DNA of 64,000 nt from Camellia lanceoleosa (lineage: Eukaryota; Streptophyta; Magnoliopsida; Ericales; Theaceae): contig CM045770.1 of the NCBI GenBank assembly GCA_025200525.1, positions 127,759,429 through 127,823,428 on the forward strand, written 5' to 3'. Position numbers and translations under genes: made by a program. Position 1 is the first letter of the stretch, and each line of letters starts with the position of its first letter. A model generated the notes under the pieces. The model ran no database searches. It was not told where the DNA came from and was given only the letters and a program-made list of their open reading frames with translations. Shown here piece by piece: positions 21,106 to 32,404 of this stretch.

Positions 21106-23246
21106 ATACAGGATCATATAAGTCTAAGTCAACTCGAGGGAACTATATACAACACATTCAAAGACTTCACCCACATGACAAAATAAAACAGAATGACAAA
21201 AAGGCGAAGATGGGTCTCGTGCGTGAGACGCAAGGGCTGGCTCTCCAAAACCTTTGTTGTTCCTCACAGACTTCACTGAGGCTGGGTTTGGACTTCTCTT
21301 GGCTCACCTACAAACACATGAATGAGCGTGAGCAAAAGCCTAGTGAATAATATCAAATAAAGAAGTTATACAAACGGTATGTAGAACAACAGGCTTCAAA
21401 CGGCCTTAGGCCCAATTCATATTTTCATTTATGTCAAACTAGCCTTTGGCCCATTCATTTATTCGTGTCAAAATGGCCTCTGGCCCATTCATTCATGTCA
21501 AAATGGCCTTTGGCCCATTCATTCATGTCAAAACGGCCTCTGGCCCATTCATTCATTCTTGTCAAAACGGCCTCTGGCCCATTCACTCTATCATTCAGAT
21601 CAAACTGGCTTCTGGCCCATTCATTCTATCATTCAGATCAAACTGGCCTCTGGCCCATTCATTTGGTATAGCAACATTGTCCACCAATCGAATCAATGAA
21701 CTTATAAAACTTACATAGAAGTAAGTAATTGGACAACAACATATTTCAAATATCTTTGTTAAGATATTACTCACAGTGATCAGTTGGTTGGTTTGCCCTG
21801 GAGCTTGACCCTACACATTCTATGAACATAAAAGGGTCACAAACAATTCAATCCGTTCTAAATTCACATTTTCCTCTTTAGGCTTTATTCTTATCCCTTT
21901 CACTCAATTACAATGCTCAATGTATGCCTAAGAGTTCTTAGAAGTGAAAGAGAACAGAAAACGAAACACATAATGCCTTTTTAAAATTTTCAGAAACAGG
22001 GTCCCCGCTTGAGCAGACCCATGAGGTCTGCAAAAGTACGGGATGCATCAAAATTATGCTCGAGCGTGAAGTCTGGCGCTCGAGCTAAAGGTCTGTCTAC
22101 ATAGCTCCCCGCTTGAGCGTGAACTTCCACCGCTCGAGCGGACGCCATGTCTGCAAAATGTACTGGGAGCACGAATTTCACGCTCGAGCAGCAGTCTCCC
22201 CGCTCGAGCGGACATCAAAATTCTGGAAAATCCAGAACATGTTCTTGAGCTCAACTTTGACATTTTAACCAACATTTCTTGCATATAATGGCTCAAACTT
22301 CATGTAAACAAGTACTAACATGGTAAAAACACCAAATTACAACACAATGAAGCTCAATTCCTTAAATTACTTACATGCATGCCTCAAATTAACTCAAACT
22401 CATCACCAACACATTAAATTCAAACATTCAAACTCATACCTCCATGATTTGCATATGCATGTGGGAGATACTCATTATTCTCAACTTAATTGGTGAAGAG
22501 ATGATCAAATACATGGACTTAAACCAAAAATTCAACATGGATCATACACATTGTGCTCAAATATGGAAATTCAAAGCAATTTCTTACATGCATGTACATA
22601 TTGGCCTCCAATTCAACAAAACCAACTCAATTTCCTTATAATCAAACTAATTCATGTTCTTGACCATCAATCAAACTTGAATTCACAATTTACAACATTA
22701 AACTCATGAATTCACTTACCTCGAGGCTCAATTCCTCCAATCTCTGGTCAAATCTTGAATTGGTCTTCAAATTATCAAGCTTCAAGATCAAACTTACAAT
22801 CTCCTACACTCTCTCTCTCTCTAGCCGGCCTCTTCCTTTCTCCTTAGAGTGATTTCAGCCAAAATGATATAAAAGAGGGAAATCAAATATAATAAGGCCC
22901 TTAAATAAAAGTCCCACTAACCAAAATTATAAATATTAAAAAAAATTGAGCACTAAGTCATTAATTAAATCAATTTAATATGGTCCAAATCAATTTTCAA
23001 TTAAATTTCACCGTAGGCTCTAAAAAATTACGCTAATCACAATGGCGTAATCAATTTCGGGTTTCAGTGGCCGATAGGGCCTTCAATTTAATTTCCAAAG
23101 CAGACAATCGAACAGATATTCCTACGGTGAACAGATAAAAATTCAAAACCACATATTTTCACATAATGGCACACAAAATCATATCAAACACATAATCATA
23201 TTCATGTTAAGGACTAATTAACAGAAAATGGAACGGGGTTATCACA
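21106..23246 (-). mobile_element. Solo gypsy LTR in reverse orientation, right fragment
   Basis: This continues the LTR begun at 7427. CGCTCGAGCG-type words cluster at 22005-22215. A minisatellite lies at 21436-21665. On the minus strand it begins TGTGATAACCCCG at 23246. There are CT repeats near 22807 (CTCTCTCTCTC). It holds no retrotransposon coding sequence. Confidence 0.8.
21436..21665. repeat. Minisatellite of about 30-34 bp in the solo LTR
   Basis: Seven or so copies contain CATTCATGTCAAAATGGCC followed by TCTGGCCCATT. On the LTR's own strand the words GGCC..AGAGGCC recall the GAGGCCAAGGGCCAA units in the LTR at 12.6-13.1 kb, so this is a shared LTR region that expands independently in each copy. 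Confidence 0.8.
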
Positions 23247-23389
23247 GCTCGCCCTCTGAGGATTCCTTTGACGAGTACACGACCCCCGAGGACGAGGGGG
23301 ATGAGGCCGACATCCAATCCAGCAATCTTAGCGATGACAGCGATACGCCTCCTCTGCAGCCGAGAAGGAAGAGGGCGAGGATGGGTTGA
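23247..23389 (+). pseudogene. Last exon of the plant-mobile-domain pseudogene
   Basis: The frame continues from 7426 across the insertion: acidic 'SSPSEDSFDEYTTPEDEGDE', then a basic end 'QPRRKRARMG' and TGA at 23387-23389. An acidic region followed by a basic cluster looks like a C-terminal nuclear-localisation-type tail. T-rich sequence downstream to about 23.6 kb could be its old 3' UTR. The join is inferred from reading frame and from the near-matching 5-bp duplications. Confidence 0.65.
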
Positions 23390-24239
23390 TTTTACTTTTC
23401 TTTTCTTTTCGCTTTGTAATTAGGAACTATGTAGCTTCAGATATACCTCTATATTTTGTTTTTGAAGACTTTTCTTTTGTTTTTGGTTTTCATAAAACAA
23501 TGATCGGGGTTGGACCCACCAGTTTGTGGAGAAAAAAAAAATTTGTGGATGACTTTTCTTGTATAAAAACATGTGATGAATGAATGGCGCAACCGTGCAT
23601 AACAACGTTGTACAAGACTTTAAAACTGTGAATGCTTGCTCTTGTATTCATTCTTGAATCGGATAACAACCTACAATCGGACAAAAGGTAAAAAACAACT
23701 CGATAACGGAAAAGCACAATGAAAATAACCTAAAAATGCTAAAAAACACTTGATACAAACAAAACAAAACAAAACTCAAAATATAGCTATAGTACACCAA
23801 GGCAAAGCTAGCCTTCTTCTACAATTGCACTGTTTTGGGCTGACACTTAGACTCGGCTGGGTCTAAATAGGCACGACTGGGCTCCAATGAGGCACGGGCG
23901 GGCCAAAAAATGATGTCGGTGGGTGCAATCCAGCTTTCATGCACTGTTTCTTCCCAAACTCTATAAAAGGTGCTCTAATGTTGTTTTTTTGGCAAAATAG
24001 TAAATTTTTGATATTTTCCTCTCAAGATGGATATTTTGCTCAACAATAAGCTCCGAGACTAGATAGCCACTTTGGATGGCTCGGAAAAAGTGAACTTTCG
24101 CAGTTTTGGCATAAACACTCTTTTTCCTTTGAGCCGCACTTCGCTTTGTTTTCTGTTCCTCCACGCTGTGGTCCGATGCTGGAACCCAGTTACGCATGTG
24201 TTTCGCTTCGGATCACAAGAAATGTGTCCTTTTCTCGAA
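23390..24239. other. AT-rich spacer, possible old LTR or promoter remnant
   Basis: No gene is seen. Near 23870-23912 the words GGCACGACTGGGCTCCAATG and GGCACGGGCGGGCC echo the cluster in the LTR at 32.7 kb, in the same orientation. CTCTATAAAAGG near 23960 looks like a TATA box facing the gene at 24.25 kb. This could be a decayed 3' LTR of the Tat element to the right, but no LTR end of the TGTCTACA type is present, so it is not called. Confidence 0.35.
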
Positions 24240-25260
24240 GAATTTTAAGCTTTAATGGTATCCTGGCATGACGAAGAAATCATGTTGCTATGCACAGGCA
24301 CTTGGACAAATGTGTGGGCTTTCATTACACGAGACTCGGTCCTTAGCTCATAATGGGGAGCTAGATATACCCAGCTTAATTCATCGATTTTCTGTCATCG
24401 GAGACATGAGTGACCTTCTCTGGCGAGGTTACCACCAACACCCTCTACTTATGTTTGTTTGCACACTTCTTACTTGCCCCTAGTTACATTGGAGCTAGCA
24501 TTAGGTTAATTAAAGTGGCCCAATGCCTGAAAGAGGGTAAGAGTTGCATGGGTTTGGCACTGGCCGAGACCTTGATGGGTTTAAATGCTTTTCATCGGTG
24601 AGAGACTACTCGATTTGTAGGGAGTCCACTGCTTCTTTAGGTATTGTTTCCCACCCTTTCTTATTTATGATTCCTCGTATCACTCGGCAATCACTCTCTA
24701 TTTTCATCTGAAAAATCCTTTTCTTACTTTTCCCTCATCGTACACCTCCCTATTCTTTAATCTCTCTTATTTTTCATTCCTTCCCAGGTATGGCTCACGG
24801 ATAAGCTGAAAGTGGTGGATCCTTGCCCACGTATTCAGCCAGAGCTTACTTCTTTCGTTTGCGGCTAGTGGACTTCCCTTCGAAGGGATGGTGGTGCGAT
24901 TGGATGTACAGCAGATCTATGGCTGACATAGCTTGGTGTTGCCCCTAGCTCAATTTGACTGAGATGAGCTACCGCATGTCTCGACAACCGAGTACGCACT
25001 ATGTGTTCTATTTTCATTTCCAGTTTAGACACCAGTTTGGACATGATCAGACTTGTTCGGAAGAGGGGATAGAATACCCGGCTCCATTCCCCATTCGTGC
25101 TTCGCACTTGACTCGGTACCTCACTGCTTGGAGGACGAGAGAACTTCTGGCCCTGCCCCTAGCTTCAATTACACCCTTTCTAGTGAGTGCTTGGCTTGGC
25201 ACGAGGCATAGATTGGGCCATCTTTGGCTGCAGAGACCTCCACGAGTGTGAGAAGAAGAC
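24240..25260 (+). pseudogene. Mobile-domain / DUF7745-like pseudogene, antisense to the neighbouring Tat element
   Basis: Fragments across frames read 'VTTNTLYLCLFAHFLLAPSY', 'CMGLALAETLMGLNAFHR', 'TTRFVGSPLLL', 'VWLTDKLKVVDP' after an intron-like gap (about 24640-24788), and 'FRHQFGHDQTCSEEGIEY'. The order (AET..LN, then LL.W, then RQFG.DQ) recalls the plant mobile domain and DUF7745 proteins found in plant retroelements. Stops include a TGA after 'FHR' and frame changes on both sides. It lies between the integrase end of the minus-strand Tat element and the region where that element's 3' LTR should be, on the opposite strand, like the antisense genes of Tat elements. The family assignment is tentative. 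Confidence 0.4.
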
Positions 25261-25951
25261 ACAAGACCACTTGACTTGTTTGTGCCCCTAGTTTTATTGC
25301 TTTGTCTTTTCTTTTCAAGTTTTTATGATGTAAAAGCAACTTTGGTTTAATCAAAAGTTGGAGAATGTACTTGCATTGAAATCAATAAAATTGAAGTTGT
25401 GAGCATTGAAAATTTTCCTTTTTGGTCCAAAAAATGGTCTAAGTTGTAAAAATTAAAATTTTGAGAAAAATCAATTCATTAAAATGTTTCAAAATGGTTT
25501 TCCAAAACGATCACCACCTGACACACACAGAATCAATCCTTAAGGTGTACAACCCCGAATCAGAAGATCATAAGTGCCCATGACTCTATTCATCATCACT
25601 ACTCTATCTTGCAACTGGCCCTTCTACCAAATGAAGATGACACAACCCAGCTAGAAGACAATGGATAGAGATAGCCCGAGCAAATAAATGGACAGAACAG
25701 TTGAGTTGGAAATGGTTATGGCCGAACTTCGGGATGAAGTTGCCTACGTATCCCAAAGATGGGAATCAGGCCTTACATAGTTCGGTTCAAGTTCGCTTGA
25801 GTATTAATTCTTTCCTTTTGCGCTCTAACTTTTGCCAAAGCTACCCTTTCGGGTTTTCAACTTTGCGAGCTCTGTTTTTCTTTGTTTCTAATTTTTCATG
25901 CTCTAACTTTTGCCTAGGTCGCCCTTTCGGGTTTTCGGCCTAGAGAGCCTC
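25261..25951. other. Spacer without gene; short duplicated phrase
   Basis: No coding sequence is recognised. A phrase of about 40 bp (GCTCTAACTTTTGCC ... CCCTTTCGGGTTTTC) occurs twice, near 25821 and 25900. The rest is AT-rich. Confidence 0.45.
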
Positions 25952-27170
25952 TCAGGGGTAATATTTCTTTAACTTGTCCATGTTGATCGGCTGGGAAAAC
26001 TCCAGGCCATCTAAATCTATAAGAATAATAGCCCCTTCTGACTAAATTGACTTGATGATGTAAGGACCAATTCAATTGGGTCTGAACTTGACCCTAGGAT
26101 CATGGATGGGGCCTCGGTTGTCTTTCAGTACCATATCTCATTCTTTGGGGTTTTTCGACTTAACCTTCTTGTTGAAAGCCCAAGCAATTCTGCATTGGTA
26201 ACCCTGGATATGGTACAATGCCTTTAACCTCCTTTCGTTAAACAACATCAACTTTTCAAACCTCCTCTATTGTCAATCCGCCTTTACTATCTAACACTCA
26301 GCCATAACATGCAGCGACTGTACTTCAATTTCAATTGGCAGAACAGCTTCCATCCCCGTACACTAGAGAATATGGAGTAGCCCCCGTGGATGTTCGAATT
26401 GACGTTCTGTAGGCCTAAAGAGCAAATGGTAGTTTATCCGGCCAATCTCTATAGGTCTCTACCATCTTCTGCAGGATGTTCTTTACATTGTTATTTGCAG
26501 CTTCAATAGCTCCGTTAGTCTGTGGTCTATACGTTGATGACTTATGAAAAGCCACGTTATATTTCTCGAGCAAATCGACCACCTCTTTCTTGAAGTGCGA
26601 ACCGTTGTCTGAGATGATCTCATTCGGCTCCCCATACTTACAGATAATGTTGTTTTTGATGAACTTGGCCACATACGATGCCTTTAACATAGAGTAAGAT
26701 TGAGCTTCCACCCACTTAGTAAAGTAATCAATCACTATCAGGATGAACTTATGTCCATTGGAGCCTTTTGGCGAGACTACCCCAATGACGTCAATTCCCC
26801 AGATTGAGAAAGGCCATGGTGAAGTCATGTTATAGAGCTTTGATGGCAGGATATTCATGCGATTAGCATGGACTTGACATTTGCACCATCGCCGCACAAA
26901 ACCAATACAATCCTCCTCCATAGTTGACTAATAATAGCCTTGCCTGAGGATTTTCCAGGCTAGCATCACACCATTCATGTGTGCTCTACATTCTCCACCA
27001 TGGATGGCCTCTATGAGACGCTTCGATTCCTCTTCTTCGACACACAGCTTGTGCATTCCCAGATGGCCTCTCTTGTACAGCTTACCCCTGCAGATGATGA
27101 ATTCAACGGCTAGGGGTTCTTTTCCAGAAAATTCCAAATGTCGTAATACTAGGGGTTCTTGTCTTGCACC
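25952..27170 (-). pseudogene. Integrase of the Tat element
   Basis: The minus-strand frame contains 'RLIEAIHGGECRAHMNG' (zinc-binding N-terminal region), 'DVIGVVSPKGSNGHKFILIV' with 'IDYFTKWVEA' (first catalytic Asp), 'EIISDNGSHFKKE' (second Asp) and 'STYRPQTNGAIEAANNNVKN' (catalytic Glu). The C-terminal part follows to TGA 25952-25954 ('HIQGYQCRIAWAFNKKV', 'PIHDPRVKFRPN', 'PINMDKLKKYYP'). Stops near 26926 and 26414 and several in the C-terminal part break it. Integrase would join the DNA copy to the host chromosome. Confidence 0.8.
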
Positions 27171-27690
27171 TCATCTATTGCGGTTACTAAAAGGGTCACA
27201 TAAGCAGGCGTATATTTCTGTTTGATAATAATCAGACGCATCTTCACCCCCAATTGGTATGTCTACCATGGAAGATAGAGTTGTTAGTGCATCAGTGAAC
27301 CGGTTGGTCTCTCTTAGCAGATGTGTGAACATTAGCTTTTCAAACCTCGAAATCAGAATATATAGGGCCTGATGATAAGCCTTCATGTTCTCTTCCTTGA
27401 CCCTCCAATCCCCATTGGCTTGAGAAACAACCAAGCTCGAGTCTCTGATGACGTTCAATCTTATTGCCACTAGTTCTAGGGCAGCTTCCAATCTAGCAAT
27501 ACACGCCTCATATTTTGCTTCGTTGTTGGACACTCTGAAATGCAGTTTGAAAGAAGGGAATGTGGGAATCATCGGGTGCTATGAACAACACACCTATCCC
27601 ATAACCATATTGATTAGACGCTCCGTCGAAGTACATTGTCCATGTTTCCTCTTCTACATGCAGAATGTCTTCATCTGGGAATAGGTACTT
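27171..27690 (-). pseudogene. Second RNase H domain of the Tat element
   Basis: 'WTMYFDGASNQYGYGIGVLF' gives the first catalytic Asp, 'VSNNEAKYEACIARLEAAL' the Glu helix, and 'VIRDSSLVVSQANGDW' the next Asp. The frame changes between about 27510 and 27575, after 'IPFFQTAFQ'. This additional RNase H of the plant/archaeal type is found in Tat-lineage elements; in family terms it would degrade RNA in the RNA-DNA hybrid. Confidence 0.75.
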
Positions 27691-29444
27691 TATTGCCTCA
27701 TCTCTTTTTACTGGGTGGTCTGCTTGGAATTCCGCTACTGCTCTTCCTTTAATTGATTTGCACGTGACATACTTGAGATCAAATTCAGAGAGAAGAAGCA
27801 ACCAACGAGCTAGCATACCCGTAAGTATTGGTTTCTCAAAGAGATATTTGATGGGATCTAATCTCGAAACTAGAATTACGGAGTGAGCTAACAAGTAGTG
27901 CCTTAACTTCTTGGTAGCTCATACCAAGGCTAAGCAAGCTTTCTCCAGGGGAGTGTAACGGGTTTTATAGTCCAACATCTTCTTGCTAAAGTAGTAGATG
28001 GCCTTTTCCACCTTAGCTTCATATTCCTGACCAAGCATGCACCCCATGGTCAAATTCGTCACTAACAGGTACAAGATCAATGGCTTCCCTGATTCTGGTG
28101 GTGACAGTACAGGTGGATTCTGCAAGTATTGCTTGACTTGCTCGAAGGCAAACTGATATCGATCGTCCCATTGGAACTTATTGCCTTTCTTCAGGAGACC
28201 AAATAGTGGTTCACAAGTCAAGGTTAATTTTGAGACAAACTGTCTTATGAATTGCACTTTACCCAGAAAGCTATGCACCTCTTTTTCAGTCTTAGGTGGT
28301 GGCATTTCTAAGATGGCTTTGATTTTGGAAGGATCTACTTCAATTTCCCTTTGTGTAATCAGAAATCCTAACATTTTTCCTGCAGTCACCCCAAAGATGC
28401 ATTTCTGTGGCTTCAACCTTAATTTGTACTCCCTGATCCCTTGAAACAATTTTTCCAATGCGGTGTAATGGCCTTCTCCCTTCTTGGACTTGACAATCGT
28501 GTCGTCTACATACACCTCAACTTCTTTGTGGATCATGTCGTACAAGATCGTGGTCGCAGCCGTAGCATTTTTCAACCTAAAAGGCATAACTCAGTAGCTG
28601 TAAGTACCCCATGGCGTAGTGAAAGAAATCTTCTCTTTGTCCTTTGGTGCCATCAGAATTTGGTTATACCCGAAAAACCCATCCATGAACGAAAGTAAGG
28701 CATGGCCAACAGTGAGATCTACTAACTCGTCAGTGGGAAGTCGTCTTTCGGACAAGTTCTGTTTAGATCCCAGAAGTTGACACGGAATCTGATTCTGCCA
28801 TCCTTCTTTGGAACTGGAACGATATTAGTTAGCCAAGTTGGGTACTTAGACACTATCAAGAAACCTGCCTCAATCTGTTTGGTGACCTCTTCTTTAATTT
28901 TCAACGCCCAATCTGGACAAACTCTGCGCAGTTTCTGTTTAATTGGTCTGACCTCTGGGTCAAGAGGGATCCGATGCTATACAATCTCATGATCGATTCC
29001 AGGCATGTCTTCGTAGGACCACACGAAAACATCTTTGAAATCTTTTAATAAAGCGATTAAATGCTTGCTTTCCTCCGAAGACAATGTGGACCCGATCTGG
29101 ACCAAGCGGGGATCCTCCTTAGTACCCATGTTAATTGCAACGATTTCATTTGTACAGGGCTTAATATGCCTCTCCTTCTCGTGACCAACTAAAATTTTCA
29201 AAACCCGAGGAATTTCTTCCTCTTCGTTTAAAACAAAATTTTGAAAATCAAGAACGGTGCAACAAATCAAAGGCACAGAGAAGTAAGTGAAATCTACAGC
29301 ATTCCCATTCAAAAAGTCTGAATCTTTTGTTACAGTAGACTCAAAAGAAAAACTCAAAGACAACATAGACAAGACCTTGGCATCCGAGTTACCACTCCCG
29401 GAAGTACCAGACTCAGAAGAACTCGAATCTGACTCCGACTCCAC
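27691..29444 (-). pseudogene. Reverse transcriptase and first RNase H of the Tat element
   Basis: From 29444 an acidic Ser-rich stretch leads to 'LLKDFKDVFVWSYEDMPGID', then the fingers ('IVPVPKKDGRIRFRVNFWDL'), 'GYNQILMAPKDKEKISFTTP', 'MPFRLKNATAA' and the catalytic 'VEVYVDDTIVKSKK' with Tyr-Val-Asp-Asp intact. The connection and RNase H follow ('YYFSKKMLDYKTRYTPLEKA', 'HSVILVSRLDPIKYLFEKP'). Stops or shifts occur near 28976, 28720, 28590 and 27918. TGA or TAG codons replace residues in an otherwise well-preserved sequence. Confidence 0.82.
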
Positions 29445-29513
29445 AGACTTAGTGGAACCAAATTCGAACTCACTATCCGATTCAAAACTGCTGATGGTGC
29501 CCTTCTCAAACTT

Positions 29514-30120
29514 TTAGACTAGACGCAGAGCGTCACATGTGTCCATGATGAGGCCAGTGAAATCTACTGCCAGTTTGTCCTCGATCATTGAGACAATAAA
29601 ACTATCCCCAAAGTTGACGAGCTTAGTCCCAGCATTAGAACTTGTTAGTAGATGAACCAATGCTTTCCCCAACAGCTCTTCTTCGTTGTCGATGTCCAAG
29701 CTGGCAATCCTGCCTTGATCTGTATTGATGCTCAAGTCCGTCTTCTCATCCTTCTTTTTCGGTAACTGGTGCTCGAAGAAGATTTCGAACCCCGGGTACA
29801 TGGTCTTTGTTTCCCTGTCAAACCAAGGCTCTAGAAATCCACAACATGAGAAATCTTCCCCTTGGCGAACAAAGCGTTCGTTTAGGGTTCCCCAAATTGG
29901 CCTGTGGACTAATTCATACTGCCTCCCAGTCCTTTTTGCTTTAATTCTTCTTCTCAACTCATCCCTCTTCCTTTGGCAATCTGCAGCGGTAGGTTTGTAC
30001 CCCAGCCTAAAAGCATGGGGGTTATGACTCATCTCTTTGGCAATAGTGCCTCCCTGCCTGCCACTCTTGATCCTGGAATATGCCCTTTTTTGTTCATCAT
30101 GTAGATAGACTAGGAGCTTA
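29514..30120 (-). pseudogene. Protease-to-RT linker of the Tat element
   Basis: The minus-strand frame reads 'AFRLGYKPTAADCQRKRDEL', then 'GRQYELVHRPIWGTLNERFV', 'GFLEPWFDRETKTMYPGFEI', and ends at 29514. The GLGYKPT-like phrase is typical of the linker between protease and reverse transcriptase in Tat/Ogre-type polyproteins, where a G-patch-like segment often sits. The role is inferred from position only. Confidence 0.55.
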
Positions 30121-30151
30121 CGTAGTTCTCGTTATCTTCCGCCATGATAGT

Positions 30152-30670
30152 TTAGACTAATCGGGCCTTCGCCAAAGAGAAGTTGGAAAGGAACACATCC
30201 TCTTCCCCATGTATGATTTCCAGCAAGGGTGTGGTAGTTCCCTGGGGAGGGTGAATTGTAGAATTGCCGTACATAGTAGTAATCCCGCCTTTAAAGGGAT
30301 ATTTCACCAGCTGGTGAACAGTTGCTGAAACTGCCTTCATCTGATGCAGCCATGGCCTAGGAGTAGATTGAAAGTTGCCGGTACGTCCATGACATAGAAT
30401 TCCATCTCATGCTTAGACGGGCCGATTAGTATGTGGCTCTTGAACATTCGCATAACATCTCGGCTAGTGTTGTCATAAGCTCGGACGACTTGGGTTGTGG
30501 GCTTGAAGTTAGCCGGCTTCAAACCTATGGCATAGGCAGTTCTCGCCGGACACACATTAATCGCCGAGCCAGTATCCACTAGTACCACTGGGATCCATTT
30601 CTTTCGGCTCTCCAGTATCACGTATAGGGGTCTAGTTCGCACCTTCAGGTGGCAACTCTTTATCTGTAAA
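30152..30670 (-). pseudogene. Aspartic protease of the Tat element
   Basis: 'PVVLVDTGSAINVCPARTAY' holds the Asp-Thr-Gly-Ser active site. 'MFKSHILIGPSKHEMEFYVM' and 'NLLLGHGCIR' follow in the order usual for the retropepsin of gypsy elements. The frame then shifts to 'HQMKAVSATVHQLVKYPFKG'. It would cut the polyprotein. Confidence 0.75.
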
Positions 30671-31161
30671 GGATATCACTGGCGTAGCATCCCCAAAGTT
30701 GACCAACGACACCAGTTGGTCAATGGTGGTGTCGATGGGTAGTTTCGTCTTGTTCATGGCCTCTAGCAGCGCTTGCCTATGTTCCCGGGAAGCCATCAGT
30801 AGCCCCTAGATTGATATGTCTGCCTGAATTTTCTTGAGCTGTTTCAAGACCAGGTCTTCCTCGACATCTTTCTCTTTTGATTTCTCTGCCTCTTTCCCAG
30901 AGGATTCTGGCTGATCTAAAGTCAAGGGTTTGAAATGCTGACCACTGCGGGTCATATGATTAATCTCGTCAGTATACCACGTATTATCAGGGGTATCGGC
31001 TTTCCACCTTCGTCAGTGTACGCATGACTTCGGTCACTGTCTTCCTGCCACTCTCTTGCAGTCATGGCTGGGCTATTATTAGGTTCTACCTAGAGCATGT
31101 TCACATCACGCCCCCCGTCATCATACCATTCCTCCTCCACAATAGTTTTGGTTTCTGCATT

Positions 31162-32404
31162 CTAGTACTTCCTGAGTTTTCTTGGCATTCTCTTCCTGTC
31201 ACTGGGCTCCCACTTAGGCTTTCCCGTGCTTTGGACATCTACAACTGTTGGCTCGGTCTTTGCTTTTCCTGGCTCCAAGGCTATCTTTCTCTGGATTTCT
31301 TCTATCCTTTCCCGTTGGAATTGCTCTAACGCTTGTTCCTTCTCAGTCAAAGGTACAGCCTCAGCCTCGCTACTATCACCAAGTGTCTCTTCTTTTACAG
31401 TCTCTCTCCTCCACATCTGAGTCCACTTCACTTAACCACCCATTGGTAGTTTCGGGTTAACTTGGATCCCACCACCCAATTTGTATACTGCCCACACCTT
31501 CTTCTTCAAAGAAGTAAAGGTTCTCAAGATCTTCCTTAGGTTAGCCAAGTCCTCCTCTAATTCAGCCAGGTCATTTAGGCCTTATTCAGGCCAATCGTTC
31601 TGATTTTGCCCTAGTTTATCTTCCCCAATGGCGTTGATGTTGAGGAAGTTCGGCAGTATAACTACTGGCTTTGGCTGATCAACGACCACAATGTACAAGC
31701 TGGGGTCATAATCCTCTGCAAGTGAGGCCCCTTTCTTTATGACTTGGGTGTCAGACAACCCCTTTTCTAGTGCATTTTCCCTCTTATCCACCTCTACCGC
31801 CATAGGCCCTCGTTGGGTTTGTGGAATTATGTCTATGATACATATGCCCATGTTTTCCGGAATAACCACCTCTGGCTTAGGTAGATGGGATGAGGTAATA
31901 TATGTGCTAAGGTTAAAGATGGGTAGTAGTATATGGATTAGGTTAATGTTTCTAGGTGGGGGGACTTGGCTCTGAGCGGGAAGTGGATTGGTGGTTATGT
32001 TTGGTTTGGCTAGTGGAGCGATGATTTTATTGTCAATAAGATCCTGGATCTCATACGCAAGTGGTAGCACGGGTTTGTGGGGTGACAATGCTGTTGGTGG
32101 AAAATGCAATACTGGGTAGGGTCATGTCTAGGTGGTAGTAGGTTAGGGAGGGGTCAAGGATCGAGAGGCTTAATGTGTCATTTCTCCATTAGGAGTTTAA
32201 GGGCATGGGCTGGGCTCATGTGTAGGGGGTAAAGGTTCTTCGGTTCTGATTTAGGCCGATAGGTTGTGGGGGTTGTGAGGTTGTTGCGGCAAAGGGATCA
32301 GCCATTTTGGCCGCTGTGATGACAGTACCGAATTGAAATGAAAGCAAGGAAAAAGTTGACAAGCTTATACCTCTTGAAGAGAGCAAGCTTTGGTTGTAAG
32401 CCAA
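31162..32404 (-). pseudogene. Degraded gag region of the Tat element
   Basis: Pro-rich fragments ('MADPFAATTSQPPQPIG', 'PSQVPPP'-like) and charged helical fragments ('EKEQALEQFQRERIEEIQRK', 'PKWEPSDRKRMPRKLRKY') lie in several frames, with stops near 32214, 31580 and 31160. I do not recognise the conserved gag core or a zinc knuckle, so much of gag appears deleted. The assignment rests on position between LTR and protease. Confidence 0.5.
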
